Positions 44,014 through 59,000 of a DNA stretch of 64,000 nt are shown here, in pieces (position 1 is the stretch's first letter; every line of letters begins with the position of its first letter). Below the pieces are notes generated by a model. That model ran no database searches. It saw only the letters and a program-made list of their open reading frames with translations, and was not told the DNA's origin. The stretch spans positions 128,107,976 through 128,171,975 of the forward strand of contig NC_086021.1 in NCBI RefSeq assembly GCF_036323735.1. Reading direction: 5' to 3'. This DNA comes from Rattus norvegicus (Eukaryota > Chordata > Mammalia > Rodentia > Muridae). The position numbers and the translations under genes are program-made.

Positions 44014-46310
44014 CTTAAAAGAATAGAGAAGAATTACTTTTTTGGAAACAGGATATCAAAAATTCATTTTAAGTGTGCACAGTCTTCCAAATGATCATCT
44101 GTATTAAGTATGTCAATACCAAAACAATGCACTGGAAGTATACTGCGTTACTCCTTCACACGCATGCTGTGTCCGACATCGACTATGTCTTTTTGGCCTT
44201 TGGTTAATGTTTGTTTCCTCTGACAAGGTCTTCCTATGCAGCCCACACTGATCATCAAGAACTCAGTGTGACCCAGGCCAGGCCTGCCTCAGCTTCCTAG
44301 GTATTGGGATTGGAGGTTCGCATCATCTCCTAGCTTTCTATCATTCCTGGCCAAAGATACCTGTTTGTGTGGTTTTTTAAAATTCCAAGAGGGGCCACGA
44401 GGATGGCTCAGCGAGTAAAGGCTCTTGCCAGATAGCCTGGTGACTTGAATTTGATCCCTGGAACCCAGGTAAAGGTGGAGAGAGAGACAAGTCCACAAGG
44501 TTGTCCTCTCACCTCCACATGTGTACCATGCATACCCCTATCATGCAATACATTCTCCTCTCTCCTTTCTCTCTCATGATAAAATCTAAAAAATTTTATA
44601 AATATATAGTTCTGCTGTATAGTCAGGTTGACTAGTCATTCTCTTGCTTCAGAGCCACCATGTCTAACAGTAATCAAGGTTTTGTTGTTTCTTTTAAATG
44701 GTTTTCTTAGACAGGCTCTCTCTATGTAGCTTATGGAACTTACTGTGTAGGTTATTACTGTCTTGAACTTGTGATTGTTCTGCCACAGTCTCCCAAGTGT
44801 TGGCATCCGTGGACACCACCACACCTGGCTTTATAATCAATGTATGTAGTAGCATTGGTTGTCCCTGGACCATCGTCATTAGTTCAATCAAGCACGTGGA
44901 ACTTTAATTTGACTATGGTGTTTAAAGGTGGGGTCTTTGGGAAGGGATCAGGTAAAATCATTAGGGTGGAACTTCTATGGTTAGATCCTGGTAGCTTTGT
45001 AAGTAAAGGGAAAGAGACTGGCATATGTGCAGAGATGCACAAGGTGCTTAAGCCCCCATGTGCAATGAGGGACTAAGTGAAGGGGACTTGTCACGGCCTT
45101 GTGCCATGCTACTTGGATTCCCATTCTCCTTATAAATTAGCCTGTCTCTGGTAAATGATTGTAGGAACAATAAGCTGACTAATATGTAAGATTTTAAATA
45201 AAGAGTTTATGTGTTATGGATTTTTTTTTAAATACCAGGAGCCTATGCCACCTAGAAAACAGCACTGCAAGAATTAAATGCAATTGTTTAGAGATCGAAG
45301 TACATTAGAGGCCTGCCGTACACACAACTTACAGGAATCAGGGTAGGCAAAGCCAATCAACCAACCCCCCCTCCCCCATCCTTAGGCTGTAAAGAGGCTA
45401 GGGAACTAAGAGTGCTTCCTGAGGACCAGAGTTTAGTTCTCAGCACCAGCATTGGGCAACTCATGACCACTTGGAGCTCCAACTACAGGAAAGCTAACAT
45501 TCTTTTCTGGCCTCTGAGGGCCCATACCACACTCGCTCCCCTAACTGAAAATAAAAATAAAGCCTTTGGGAAAAAAAATCTGTTTGGAGACTGTACTCTC
45601 ATTGTTTTGTTTGTTGCCCCCTCTCTCCTCATCTGAGGACAGTTATGAATGAGGCTAACATATCTGAGGACAGCAACAGACACAATGTTGATGCCCATGA
45701 GCTTGCATTTTCTGAATAATAAATTCTCAGTAAAAACAAATTGTTATGACTTGTATCACTTCAAACTGGGAAAGATAATTTTCTCAGATGCTTTGGGAGT
45801 ATTCAACATTCATTATATTTTTATGAGAAAAAGAAATAAGCTAACCTGCATACAAAACTGAACAGAAAAACAACTCAATAACAAAAGTTACAATTTTACA
45901 TCCTGCTTCAGTTAGTGCTGTTCCACTAAACTCCGTCACATTTCTTCTGAGTAAGTGGAGTAATGTATAATCTTCCTCAGTCTGTAAGTTCCAATAGTGA
46001 TACTACAAATTCTTGCTATTGCTAAAAATTCTGCAAGTACTGACTCTTGTGTTTATTAACCAGATGAATTAGTAAGGCACTACCTAATGAAACAAATAGA
46101 AAGTAATAGGAGGGGTGTTTCAGAGACTAGTATGTTTTTATTTTACTTAGTTTTTTGATTTTGTTTTTTTAATTAAAGGCAGGTTCATCGGGAAGCTGGT
46201 CTTAGAGGAGTTCACTGGGCCCAAGGACTGAGTTCAGGGAGGAGTGAGGGAGAAGAGAAACAGTGCTTGTACAGATAAGAGAAGAGTAAGAAGAAGAGGG
46301 AGAGATAGAT

Positions 46311-46362
<52 letters not shown>

Positions 46363-49300
46363 AGAGACAGACGGACACACACAGAGAGAAATTTAGGTCA
46401 ATCATATAATGATAACTTCATAGATAATTGTCCCACTGGCTAAAATAATTCCTTTTACTCGGCTGGCTTAAGTCTGAAAAAAGAAATGACATTATTTTAC
46501 TGTGTTCTAGAGCTCTTCATTGCAGCTTCTTACGGTGGAAGACGGAGTGGGTGGCCATTCTCCTATCTCTGCCCATTACTGCACACCTCCTTTTCTGTGA
46601 CTAAAGTGACTTTCAGAGAGATACAAAGGCTTAATATTTTCTCACTCTGCCATTACATTTTTCCTTTTCCCTTTAGGGAGCCAAATATTAGAGACTAGGT
46701 AGGATAGGCTGGAGAGATGATTCAGTGGTATCATGATAACTCAGAGCTTTGCCTCTAAGTTTGGTGATCTAAATTCAATCCCCAGGACCTACACGGTGGA
46801 AGAGAAGAATCAACTCTCGAGTTGAGTTCTGGCTGTTACACAAGTACAATGGTGTGTACACACACAATTTTTAAAAAGCACATGTGAGTAGTGAGAAGCA
46901 GAAAATGGTAAGACAGGAACAATGATATTGAATCTGAATCACAGAAAGACAAAAGAATAAAGAGGGCAAGGGACTAGCAAGTGGACAGGGGTAGGCACCA
47001 TAGGAGTTGCAGAAGGAAAAAAATTTAGGTAAAGATTACCTAAGGACAGCTGGAAACTTCCCAAATTTAATGAAGGACAATATACCACATCCAGTAAGCT
47101 CAATGACTTCCAAGCAGAATGACTCCAAAGTGACCCAATCGCACATCATCAAACCAAGACACACACCTTGTGCAAAGTCCAGAGAACAGCCAGAAAGAAG
47201 TAATTTGTCATATACAAGGAGTCCTAGGGTTCTGGAGGTCAAAAGGCAGTGGGTTAAGGACTGAGATTTTAAAGCTCTAAGAATCCCATGTTGAGAAAAA
47301 GTTCCCTTCTAAGATGGAGAAATAAAGATACTATGGTAGTAATGAGGTAAAAGCTGGGTAGGGGCTTGGCAGTACAGCGAGAGGTGGAATATGTACTGAT
47401 AGCATGCTTGACACCCTGGTTCAATCCCTGAAGCACACAACCGCTTATATTACCCCTAGACCCGACATCTACAATGCTAGCTGCAGTTACTGCAGACTGA
47501 AACTAGAGGACACTAGACAGTAACTTGAACTGTCTTTCCATTTAGGAAAGAAAGATCTGAAGAAAGTAAATAAACAAATACATAGTTATAAAAGTAATTA
47601 TTCGCACAGCTATTTCATAATTTTTATAAAAGATTCAGTTACTAAGTTGAGTGTGATTGTTGCACATCTATAATCCCAGTGGGAGAATCAGTAGTTCAAG
47701 GCCATTTTGAGCTACATAGGTCCTTGTCTCAAAAGCAAAACTAAATTATAAGCTTCTGTTTGGGCACATAAAATGAAGATGTAATCTTGTGATTTGAACA
47801 AGTACAAGGAATGGCAAGGTGACTTAAAGGGACACAGTGGTATGTCCCTGTTGTTACATTCTAGAAACCCAATTAGTATGGTAGACCTTTGGGACTGACT
47901 GACTACTCCATGTTGACCACAATGAAAATAGGCACATCTACACAATAGGAAAAGTAAAGGAACTTATGGTTTCACCATAACATACACACAAATCAGACAG
48001 ATAGAAAAAAGGAAAAAGACACAATAAACCATAAAATGATTTAAGTTGGGGCCAGCAAGATAGTTCAGCAGGCAAGATGCTTGTCAATCTGGGCCTGAGT
48101 TGGATCCCTGAGGAGCTATTCCCACAAGCTTCCCATTGACTTCTGCACCTACAAAGGCGTGCACACAAATGTAAATAAAGATGATGTAAGGCCTCTAAAT
48201 AGCAAACACCAAATGACAGAAGTCCCCGTCTTCCCAACTGCCTTTAGAAGAAAGGAAATTCTGGTAGATACCAACATGAATGACCCTAAATATTTCCTGC
48301 TAAGTAAAATAGACCAGCTACAACAGAACAAACACTATGATTCTACTGACATGACTTTACAGTTTATGATGATTAAAGCCATGAAGAGTTGCTGGGGGCT
48401 AGAAATGTAAGTTTTGATGTTTAATAGGTTTAGTTCCAGTTTTATATGATGAAGGGGGCCCTAAAGTACACAGTGCTGAACATGCATAGCAAAATTAGCC
48501 TGGTTAATACCACTGAAAAGGACACTTAAAATGAGTAAGATGGTAAATTTTATGTTTTATTTTGCCTCAGTGGAAACAAAATGCACTGTCCTTAATAAAT
48601 CTGTACCGTGCCCTAAGGGTGCACCGTGGAAGGGACAGAAGAAAACAAGTTCAAAAGAAGGAACTGCACCCACTGCTGTGACGCAGTACAGCACACTTGA
48701 ACACATCACTACGCACTACACACATGGAAAGCATAAAGCATTACCTGGCTTCTACTCCAGGCCTTACTGGTGGCTTTCCCGGTGGCGGCCGAGGCAAGAA
48801 CTGAGGTGAAGCTGAGCTATTGATTTGATCTGTGCTGACCCAGGATACTGGCCTCGGAATCTTGCTCTTTCTAGACTGGGAGACGATGGGTGACAGAAAG
48901 CCATCTTCAACTGACCTACTCAGCTGGGGGTCTACTGCCAGTCTGGAAAAGGGGGCGAAGACTTCCTCCTCAGAAAAGGGAACTGCAGCAGCAGCTAGCT
49001 TCTCCTCCATCAGCTTCTCAGAGGCACTTGAGAGGTCCCCGAGGAAAGACTTGAATTGCCTTTTTTCTACCAGAAGTTTGACTATTTCTGGCTGATAGGC
49101 TTTCTTCTGTAAAAGCTTTTCTTTTGCAGAGACTGCAGAGGATGATTCAAAAGTTGAGTCTATTTCTTGTGCTAAAACAGGGATCCGGCTGTGCCTGGTC
49201 ACCAAGGACGACCGAAGCATGTCCTTCCGGGTAGGAGGCCCATGCTCACTCTCTGAGACACAGTGATAGAGCTCTCCATTTCTAGGGGCAACTTTCTCTC

Positions 49301-50026
49301 TCTTACCCTCTTGGTGCAAAAAAGTAGCAAGGTCTCCCTGCTGGCCTGGCAAGCTCTCACTCTTAGTGTCATCTTTAAATAGCTTGTGTTTTTGCACTGT
49401 TGCCACCTGGCCTATCTGCCCTTCAGCATGTGGGTCAATGGCTTGTGGAGACATTTCTGACGTTCCAACTGCCAAAAGCTTCATTATCTCATGGTTTTTG
49501 TCCTGATTAGGCACCACACTGAAATTCTGTGTCTTTGACACATCCAGAGGTTCTGTGGTAGCTGACTGATCCCTTTCTGTGGTCACTAAATCTCCTGGGA
49601 GAGAGATCTCAATACAGTGTTGCCCTTTATTTAGCTTCTCATCTTCATTATCTGAGCCCAGAAGAATGCTTTTCTCTTCTGTTTCTCCAGGGAGATTTTC
49701 AAATTCTTTCACAACTAATCTATTACTGTCAGGAAGGTCTCTTGGTCCTAAGTCTTGAGACGCGTCACCATCTTTCATGTTGGGTAACATGCCATGACCA
49801 ATGTGATCTATCTGAAGTCCCAAATCCACTCTGCTTCCTCCGCTTCCTAGTTCACCCTCTGTCACAGCCAAGCCCGAGAAGTTCTCCCTTGGAGAGAAGA
49901 GTTCTACGGTGGGCTCCAAGGGCTGAAGATCTTTCTTCTCTGGTTGTGGGCCATAGTGAAAACTTCCTGAAGTTGACTGTGTTGATGCCACAGAAGGTCG
50001 AGGAATTGTAATCTGGAGAAGGGAGA

Positions 50027-50099
<73 letters not shown>

Positions 50100-53000
50100 C
50101 CAGTTATGTGGGTTATCATTTCATGGTATGAGATGTAATATTTCAGGTTTTAATTTATAAGAGCAGCAAAAATGAGCCAGGCACATCCCTTTAATCCTAG
50201 CACTCAGGAGGCAGAGGCAGACAGATCTCTGAGTTCGAGGCCAGCCTGCTCTACAAAGTGAGTTCCAGGATAGCCAGGGCTAACATATAGAAACCCTGTC
50301 TTGAAAAAACAAAATAGCAAAAATGTTTACCAGGTTTTTCCAACTCATACTAAATGAGCACTTACGAATAAAAATGAAGGAATCCACGATCCCTCCAAGG
50401 CCCCGCATAGAACAAACAATTCCCTCGGAGTTCCTTCTGCTTGTTTTCGTAACATGCTCTATGCATCAGAAGACTGACTTCAAAAGACTGCATAGTCCAG
50501 ACTCCCTTACAGATGGGTGTCCTATGATAAATTAAATTCTATTATCCTTACAATAAAGTAGTTTTATGTGAATATAATTTAGTCTTTTTAAAAAAATGGC
50601 CTTTTTAGAGAAATCAGATACACTTAGATCACTTAATAAAAGCCATTAAATCCTAGGGGAAAAATGAAAAAAAAAATTCTAAATTCAAATCCAAATTGGA
50701 GTGTTCATAGCAGATTTGGCTTAAATTCACTTCCATCCAAGTATATGAAAATTCTGGTATGGGTTGGGAGTCAGCTAAGTTGTTTGAAGTCTATTTCACT
50801 TTGTGTCAAGAACATAATTAGGTTTACAGACATGTAAATCCTGCCTTAAAACCAGTTGAGATGGAAATCACTTGACTGACCTATGAAGTAACTCTCAAAT
50901 AGAACAGGTATGTGTATCTGTAATCCCAGCACTTGGGTGGTTGAGGCTTAAAGAATTTGAATTCCAGCTAGTCTAAGCTATGCTATAAGATTTTGTTAAA
51001 AATAAGTAAAAATAAGGAACTAAAGTGTTGAAATGCTTTAGGTGATTCCGATATAGGCTACTTGGGTTCAGAACAACCATACACATACATTTGAAGAAAA
51101 CAAAACAACAAAAACAGTATAGGTCAGGTGTGGGCACATGCCTTTAATTCCAACACTTGAGGCAGATAACTGGGAGTTCAAGGCCAGCCTGGTCTACATG
51201 GTGAATTTCTCTGTAGCTCAGGTTGTTCTGGAAACTACAGCAATGTTCCTTTCTTAGTTTTTTGAGCACTGGGATTACAGGAATGGGCTAAAGATCCTAA
51301 AAGAAAAACTCAGGTTGGACCAGACTAGTTTATTCCCTCAGGCTAGTTTCCCCTATGCCACAAACAATTATATAAAGCAGTCCTGGAGGGGCTGGGAGGG
51401 AAGATCAACAAAGTGACCTGATTGGAGAAGAAGTGGGAAATACTCTCCACAGTGATGAAACCCTAACTGCCAGTGTCTTTTTTCCCACGTGCAAATGTGT
51501 TTTAACCCAAACCATTTCAATGTGGGGAACAATGCTGAGATTAGTATGTCAGAAAGTCAGGCCAAGTGGTGGTGGTGCAAGCCTCTAACCACAGCACTTG
51601 GGAGGCAGAAGCAGGTGGATTTCTTTTGAGTTGGAAGCCCACCTGGTCTACAGAGCGAGTGCTGGGATCAAAGTCATGCACCACTATATTTGGCTTTATT
51701 TTTTTCCTATTCCAGGTTCACTTTAGAACATAGTATAAACACTATTGTTTACATGCACCCATTTACTTAACTCAAGCTTCTAATTGCACAATCTTAACAA
51801 CTAACCCACCTTCTTTTTCCTGCCTTTCTTTCCTTTTGCTTATTCATTTATTTGGACACAGGGTCTCTCATATAGCCCAGGTTGGCCTGAGTAGGCATGG
51901 TTTTACAGTGGTTTTTTTTATTTAGCTTTGTGAATTCTAGGACTATAGCTGTGAACTCTGTCCACAGGAAGCCTTTATTTCTTTGTTTTCAGTGTTTGTA
52001 CATGCATGTGGGTGTGTAAGAATGTCTGTGTATAGAAACATACGTTTTTTAAAGATAGGCTCTCTCACTAAATCTGGAACTCAGTGATTTGGCTAGACTG
52101 ACTGGCCAGCAAGCTCCAGGGACCCATTTGTCTTTGTCCCCACCTCCAGCTCCATGCATACTCCAACCCAGTGCTGCAGTCACAGATGTAACTATCCGCC
52201 AGTGCCTGGGCTCTATGTGAGTACTGAGTGTCTGAACTCAGGTCCTTACGTATGCACAGTAGTAATTTGCTGATGGGGTCATCTCCCAGCCCCAGTCTTT
52301 TCTTTTTGTTTTGTTGTTGTTTTGAGACAAGGTCTATGTAGCCCTGTCTGTCCTGGAACTCACTATGTAAAAGAAGCTGGCCTCAAACAGAGATTCACCT
52401 CCTGAATACAGGGATTGAAGGTGTATGTAACCACACTCAGTGCAGTACCCCCTCCCCACCCTTTCCCACCCCTAACCCCCGCCTCTCTCTCTTGAGACAA
52501 GAGTTTCTCCATGTAGCCCTGGCTTTGCTGTCCTAGAACTCATTCTGTAGATCAAGCGGGTTTCAAACTCACAGAGATCCGCCTGCCTCTGCTCCTGAGT
52601 GCTGGGATTAAAAGCCTGTGCCCCCATGCATGGCCCAGGCTTTTCTTAATAGCATCTTGAACAGGTAACACAAAAAAATGACAAAAGCCACTTCTTACCG
52701 CAGTCAGGGGTCCTTCTGCTTGTGCCTCCATGGGACTTGTGGGAGTCACTGTGATGAACTGACTTGCAGCTCCAGCCTGGAGGTCTAGCCTATCTGTGTA
52801 CAGTTCTGAAGCAGCAGTAGCAGGGCATTCAGCAGAAAGGGCTAAAATCACACCTGAGCTTTCCTTCTTTAAGTGCTGGTTGTCAGTCCAAGGACCTACT
52901 TGGATCTTTTCATCTTGAGGCGACCCCTCAAGGACCTGAAGCACTTCCGGCTCCTCATCTGAAGGGCTTCCAGTTGTTTTATGGCCTAACACCTCATTTG

Positions 53001-56000
53001 TCCTAAAGTCCCGAAGGTCTTGCTCCTTGTCCACAATCACCCATTCTTTGGAATCAACCTCCTGCTTACAAGAGCTTAAGTTAACAGCTATAAATCCGTG
53101 GCTGCCACCACCATCGGCCTGCTCTGGGGTGTTGGCAGAGGCAGGCTTGGAGGCATCAGGAGGATATTCTTCATCATAGTGCCAGACGTGGTCAGTGCGG
53201 GGCACAGCAGGGACACAAGGCTTATGAGGCAGAGCAGGGAGAACAGGTTCCTTTCCTGCACTGGAATCTTTCTGCATTTTCTCCATGCTTAAGAAAATGG
53301 GAAGAAGTTACTCAGTTGTCCTTAGAGAAACATCTATCTATCCTGAAAAACTATGTGGAACAACTGTTCTTACCAAAGTGACGAGCGTGTATGGAGAAAG
53401 CAAGGGGGGTCTCACACGGTCACGACCCTCTCTACTTGCCATTCCAGCTCTTCCCCAACACTGTCCACTTTAAAGTCTCTTTTATTAGTTAGTCTGACTC
53501 CTTCCAAATACGTTTTTATTCCTATTGCTCTCATATCTACACCTCATCTTGAGTGTATTTCGAATGGTTAAAGGACTGTTCAAGTTTAGTCCATCTTTCT
53601 GATTGAGTGTGGATGTGTAATAACAATGACCGTGGGTCTTTGATGCTCCTGACGAGATCACAGACATGGACTACCACAGATGTTTGTATGTGGTTCTGGG
53701 GATGGAACCCAGGGTCTCACATGTTAGGCAGGCACTCTACTAACTGAATTATACCTCCAGCCCAAGTCCACAGTCCTTCTTAACCCAACACTTCACTGCC
53801 AGCAGTCCCAGAGCTGGGACTACAGTGTGCACTACTACAGACAACTAGCTCTCTCCAAATTCTCTTGACCCTACTGATTGGTAAATAGACGTCAAATCTT
53901 ACATTTTCATTTTCATCTTGCAACCAAAATTTGGTACAGGTAGAATGTGCCTAACTGATCAAAACCCATCAGTCATTACACTATTTATATACATTGTAAA
54001 GTTTAACTTTCCTTCTATCTTGGGAGATGTGGGTACCATAGGGCAAAATGATAAACTTACTTAGGAATTTCCCACTGCACCTTATCTGTATGTGTCCCCA
54101 TCCCTGCCTAATGTTGCCTTTGTACCTCTACACTGTTTCTCACAGAGTTCACCTTCTAATGAAGTTACTGCAAATATGTTCATTTTACTACTGTACTGGC
54201 ATTAGGAAGAGAGCAATTGCTGTAGAATTTGTAGACAAGTCACATTAAGAATAAGGATACAGATATGAACAAATGGAAACTTAAATGGTGTCTGTTATAA
54301 AAACACAAGAATTTCTTATTTGAAAGAATTTACGTAATGGAGATATGGTAATAATCATAATCATAATCATAATAATGGTAACATGGAAGTTTTAAAAAGA
54401 GAGAGAGAAAGGGGAAAAAAAAGATACACTACATGATTACATACCAGGTCTCAAGAAACTTATCAGTATCTGGCTTTGGCTCGAGAGTCAGACGTTTTTC
54501 CAGCTCAAAGCTGTGAATGGAACGTAACTTCCTTACTAAAGGAACATCTCTGTCTGGCTGAGTAATCTCTGATCGGACACGAATTGGTGAGCCAAGGCTT
54601 GGAGCATTAAGAATTCCATTCACTTGACCATGGCTATTTTCTTCTTCAGTAGCTGCCTAGAAAAAAATAGAAAATACAATCATGAAAATTATTCCAAAGT
54701 TATACACAGGAGAAATCACTGAAGCCTTTGAAATAATGTCAACAAAAGATTACATGTATTTTCAGAAAATTAAATCTTTAAAAATTTAACTTTGAAAATT
54801 GTATTTACTTACTGTATATATGTATGTACATGCCCAAACTACATGTGACTATGGAGGTCAGAGGACAACTTGTGGGAGTGCTGACTCTCCGAGATGCAAG
54901 CTGCCAGGTAAGGTGGCAAGCACTTTTACCTTCTGACTCACCTCACCAGCCAAGAAAACTAAGATATTTTGACTTTGGGCCTGGAGAGATGACTCAGCAG
55001 TTAAGAACATCTACTGCTCTTGCAGAATACTAGAGTTTGGGTTCCAGCACCCACATCGGGTGACTCAACCACCTGTAACTCCAACTCCAGGGATCTGAAG
55101 ACCCTGACCTCCATGAGTACCTGCACACACATGCACATAATTAAAAATAAAAATATTAGACAGTAATAGTTTTGTTTTATTAAATTTCTGTTTGTCAATT
55201 CTTTATACTCAGTTTTTCCTAGGTTTACACTTGGTGTTAGTATTAACTTACTTGTTTAAAATTATTTTTTGTAGAAGAATAGTTTGATAATGTTTAAAGA
55301 CTGTCCTTCTTACATTACAACTATTTTAAGACAGGTCTCCCCCCCACCCCCCCCCCGGAGCTGGGGACCGAACCCAGGGCCTTGCGCTTGCTAGGCAAGC
55401 GCCCTACCACTGAGCTAAATCCCCAACCCCACATTACAACTATTTAAACGTTTAAAGAACCCTACGTCACTATATTAAAATTAAATCTTGGAAAGGAGGT
55501 TATTTTTGTGACATACAGACCTCACCAGAGTTAGGAGAGACTGCCCAAACTGTCATACCCCTTTCTCATTCCCTCCCTCAAAAGCAAACAACAAAACCAA
55601 CACTTCGGACTAGAACAAGAAGCTGCTGGAAACTGCCAGGGCAAGCAGAAGGCTGGGCACAGGGTAATAGGCTACACAGAGTCTGTCTCAAACCAACCGA
55701 CAAATCCAAATGACCAAATTCCTCAGGCTGGAGAGATGGCTCCATGAGTTACTAGTACTCACGGCGAGTCACATCTAACTTATCTCTAGGTTTCAGAGAC
55801 CCTGACACCTATTTCTGGTATCTGTGGGCAACATACATGCAAGCCAAACACCTACACACATAAAATAAAAATAAAAATTAAAAGAAAAGAAAAACCCCCA
55901 AAGCTATCAAAATCTAGTTTGTTCTGGTGCCATAAGGACTGCCCCAGTTGATATTACAAAAATCAGATAGCAAAAGTAGTGGGCTTAGTAACTGATGCAT

Positions 56001-59000
56001 TGAGTTCAATCTCCAGCAATGCACACACAATATTGAATCCCTACTTTTGACTACTCATTGCTGACTTCTACGTGTAGACATTATTCATTAGCCAGACCAA
56101 TGCTTTTACAAATGTCAGAAAGTATGTATGCCTAGGCTATAATCTGAACTTGTATATTCTCATGCTATATTTCATGTATTGAACGCCCTAATTCCAAACT
56201 AAGATAATGGGGTATGTGGGAAATGACTAGGTCATGGAGGCAGTCTCCATAAAACTGGTATCTTTATAGGGGGTCCTAAAGAGACCCCCAAATCTGTCTC
56301 GATCACTGTAAGTGATAAAGTTCTGTTGTTTGCAAGGTACCTATTTCATATTTTTATTATAGCAGCCCAAACATACTAAGAATATATCCTTAAGGGTATT
56401 TTTCTTTTTTAAAAAAGATAACATTTGACTTAAAAGAAAGGAAGGAAGGATTACTTGGCATAAAGATGGAGCAGAGACTGCGCATAGCCAACCAATGGCT
56501 GCCCAACTTGAGACTCATCCAATGAGAGAGCCACCCTTACACTATTAATGATGCTCTGCTCTGCTCTGCTCACAGACAGGAGCCTAACCTAAGTCTCCTC
56601 AGATGCAGAGACCCACAGCAAAACACCAGGGGAGTTAAAGAGATCTAGTGGGAGAGTGCGGGATAGAAGTGGGCAAGCAGAAGGTCAAGAACACCAAAAG
56701 AAGACCCCATAGAGAGTGGACTACCAACCAGGGCGTGTGCAGAAGCTAGACTCCCTAACAAGCCAAGTGGGGGCTGTTTCAGCCTCTGCTCCCTCCCATT
56801 GGATCCCTTCCCCAACCTGGGACTGCTTGGTGGTCTCAGTGGAAGAGGATGTGCTTAGTCCTGCTGGGACTAGATGTCCCAGGGTGGTGTGGTGCCCAAG
56901 AGAGGCTCCCCTTCTCTGAGGACATGGGGACAACAGGACAATGGGAGGAGGAGAGGAGGAGGACGTGGGCTGTGATCAAGATAAAGTGAATAAAAAAATA
57001 CTGAAAAGGAAATGAAAACAAAAAATTACTTTTATTTCTAATTGCATGCTGGGGTCTATGCCTGTGCACTTGTGTTTGTGTGTGGGGGTGGGGGCACATG
57101 CACACATGTTAATATATGAACACTGAGTGCAGATGATTTTAAGCATCCCAAATCATCAGATCTGGAGCTAGGGTTAAAGGCTGTGAGCCAACAGACATGG
57201 ATGTGTGGTGAACTGAACTCAGGGCCTTTTCAACAGCAGTCCCTGTTGTAACAGCTGTGCCACCTCTCCTGTCCCTCTGTAAGGTAGGAATGGCTGGCCA
57301 GCTTTCTAGCAGCCATATTTTAAGGCTGAACCCTAACCTTCACATTCCCAACTACACCCTTTCACACTGTCATCATTTTCAGGACAAGGTTTCTGTGTAG
57401 CTGTGGCTAGCCTAGAACTCACTATAAACCAGCATGGCCTCAAACTCAGAGACAGAGATCCGCCTGCCTCTCCATCTCCCAACTGCCATGATTAAAGACA
57501 CAATAACAACTACTACTACTGTAATGAATGACCTTTTCAACATTATCTTCATATTCCAAGAAAGGAAAAGAATCAACAGTGAGAGCAAAGAAAAGTCTGA
57601 GGGTAATCTGCCCACGAGTTAAAAACCCACCTATTTCTTTTCCACACTCACAAGTGGACCTGCGTATAATTCTATCTTTTATCACCCACTTTACCAGTTT
57701 ATGATCAAGTGTGATCTGTGCTCTCCTCTTCCCCTCATTAGAGACAGTGCACCAAGGCTGTGAACAGAGCTGCACTAATCAGAGTCAAGAAAGGGAACAA
57801 AGCCCTGCCGTCATCTGGAAAGATGGTCCGCTTTTGTTCTACAGATGTTTCTTTTCTGTTTGTCATATGATTTCCCTCCTTCCTCCTTCCCTCCATCCTT
57901 TTATGGTAGAGGTGGAGATGGAACCCAGAGCCTTACATATGCTAGGCAAGTGCTTTACCACTGACTCCTACTCATGCTCCTGATTTATTTTAATTATCTA
58001 TCTTTTCCATTACATATACTAGATATTAATCTTGGTATGTAAACCTGAGCACTTTGGACCACATTTGAAGTAACCATCAAGGGGGCTGGAGAGACAGCTC
58101 AGTGGAGAGGGAGCAGAGAGACCACTTGCTATACTGGCAGAGCGCAGAGCGCAGAGCGCCAGGGTTTAGTTCCCAGCACTCACAGTAGCTCACACCATCC
58201 ATAACTTCAGTACCAGGGACCCAGTGCCTTCTTCTGACCTCCACAGACACTAAACACAGTGTACATACTATACAAATACATACAGACATGTAGGTAAAAC
58301 AGCCATACACATTAAAAAGTTCTTTATAAAGTTTTAAAATAAAATAAGTAGCAATACCTTGTTCTACTTTATCCTCGAAACTGAGAGTCATAAGCTGGTG
58401 GGATGATTTAGTAATGACACTTTTTTTTTAAATGAAAATTAAATTATATCATTTACCCCCTTCCCTTTTCTCCCTCCAACCTTCCCCATTAACTCTTGCC
58501 TCCTTAACTCTCAACACATGGTGTCTATTTCTTCAACTGTTATTACATATATATGTATATATCTTCCTAAATATATAAACTGTGTGTGTGTGTGTGTGTG
58601 TATTTATTTATTTATTTCAGGGCTGAACACTTGCTATTGGGTAATCAATTTGAGGGCTCCTCCCAGGTGTGACTAGGATGACCAGGGTTTGAGCTCCAGG
58701 ACTATTATGTAGGAAAAGAACAGCACGCGCACGCACACGCACGCGCACACGCACACTTTCAGTTATATTCTCTCTCTCTGTATCAGTAAGAGAAGAGCAA
58801 TAAGTGCATAGAAAGATATTACTTAGTATGTAAGAAATACATACTTTACAAATTCCGAGCTTTATCTTGTTCTTGTTGATGTCCATCTCTTCCCAGACAT
58901 CCTTTTCCTGAGGGCGAGGGTGCCCCAGAGATCCAGGCAATTTATCTGGGGACACACCAGCAGGGATTCCATTCTCCCCATCACTAAGCTGCTCATCTGG

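Noticed and set aside
46303..46362. Ser/Ile/Tyr-rich peptide from the GATA repeat
   Set aside because: It is translated microsatellite without start context or conservation.
56572..56590. (CTCTG)n array as a pentanucleotide expansion locus
   Set aside because: Only about four units within an Lx remnant; too short to stand out.
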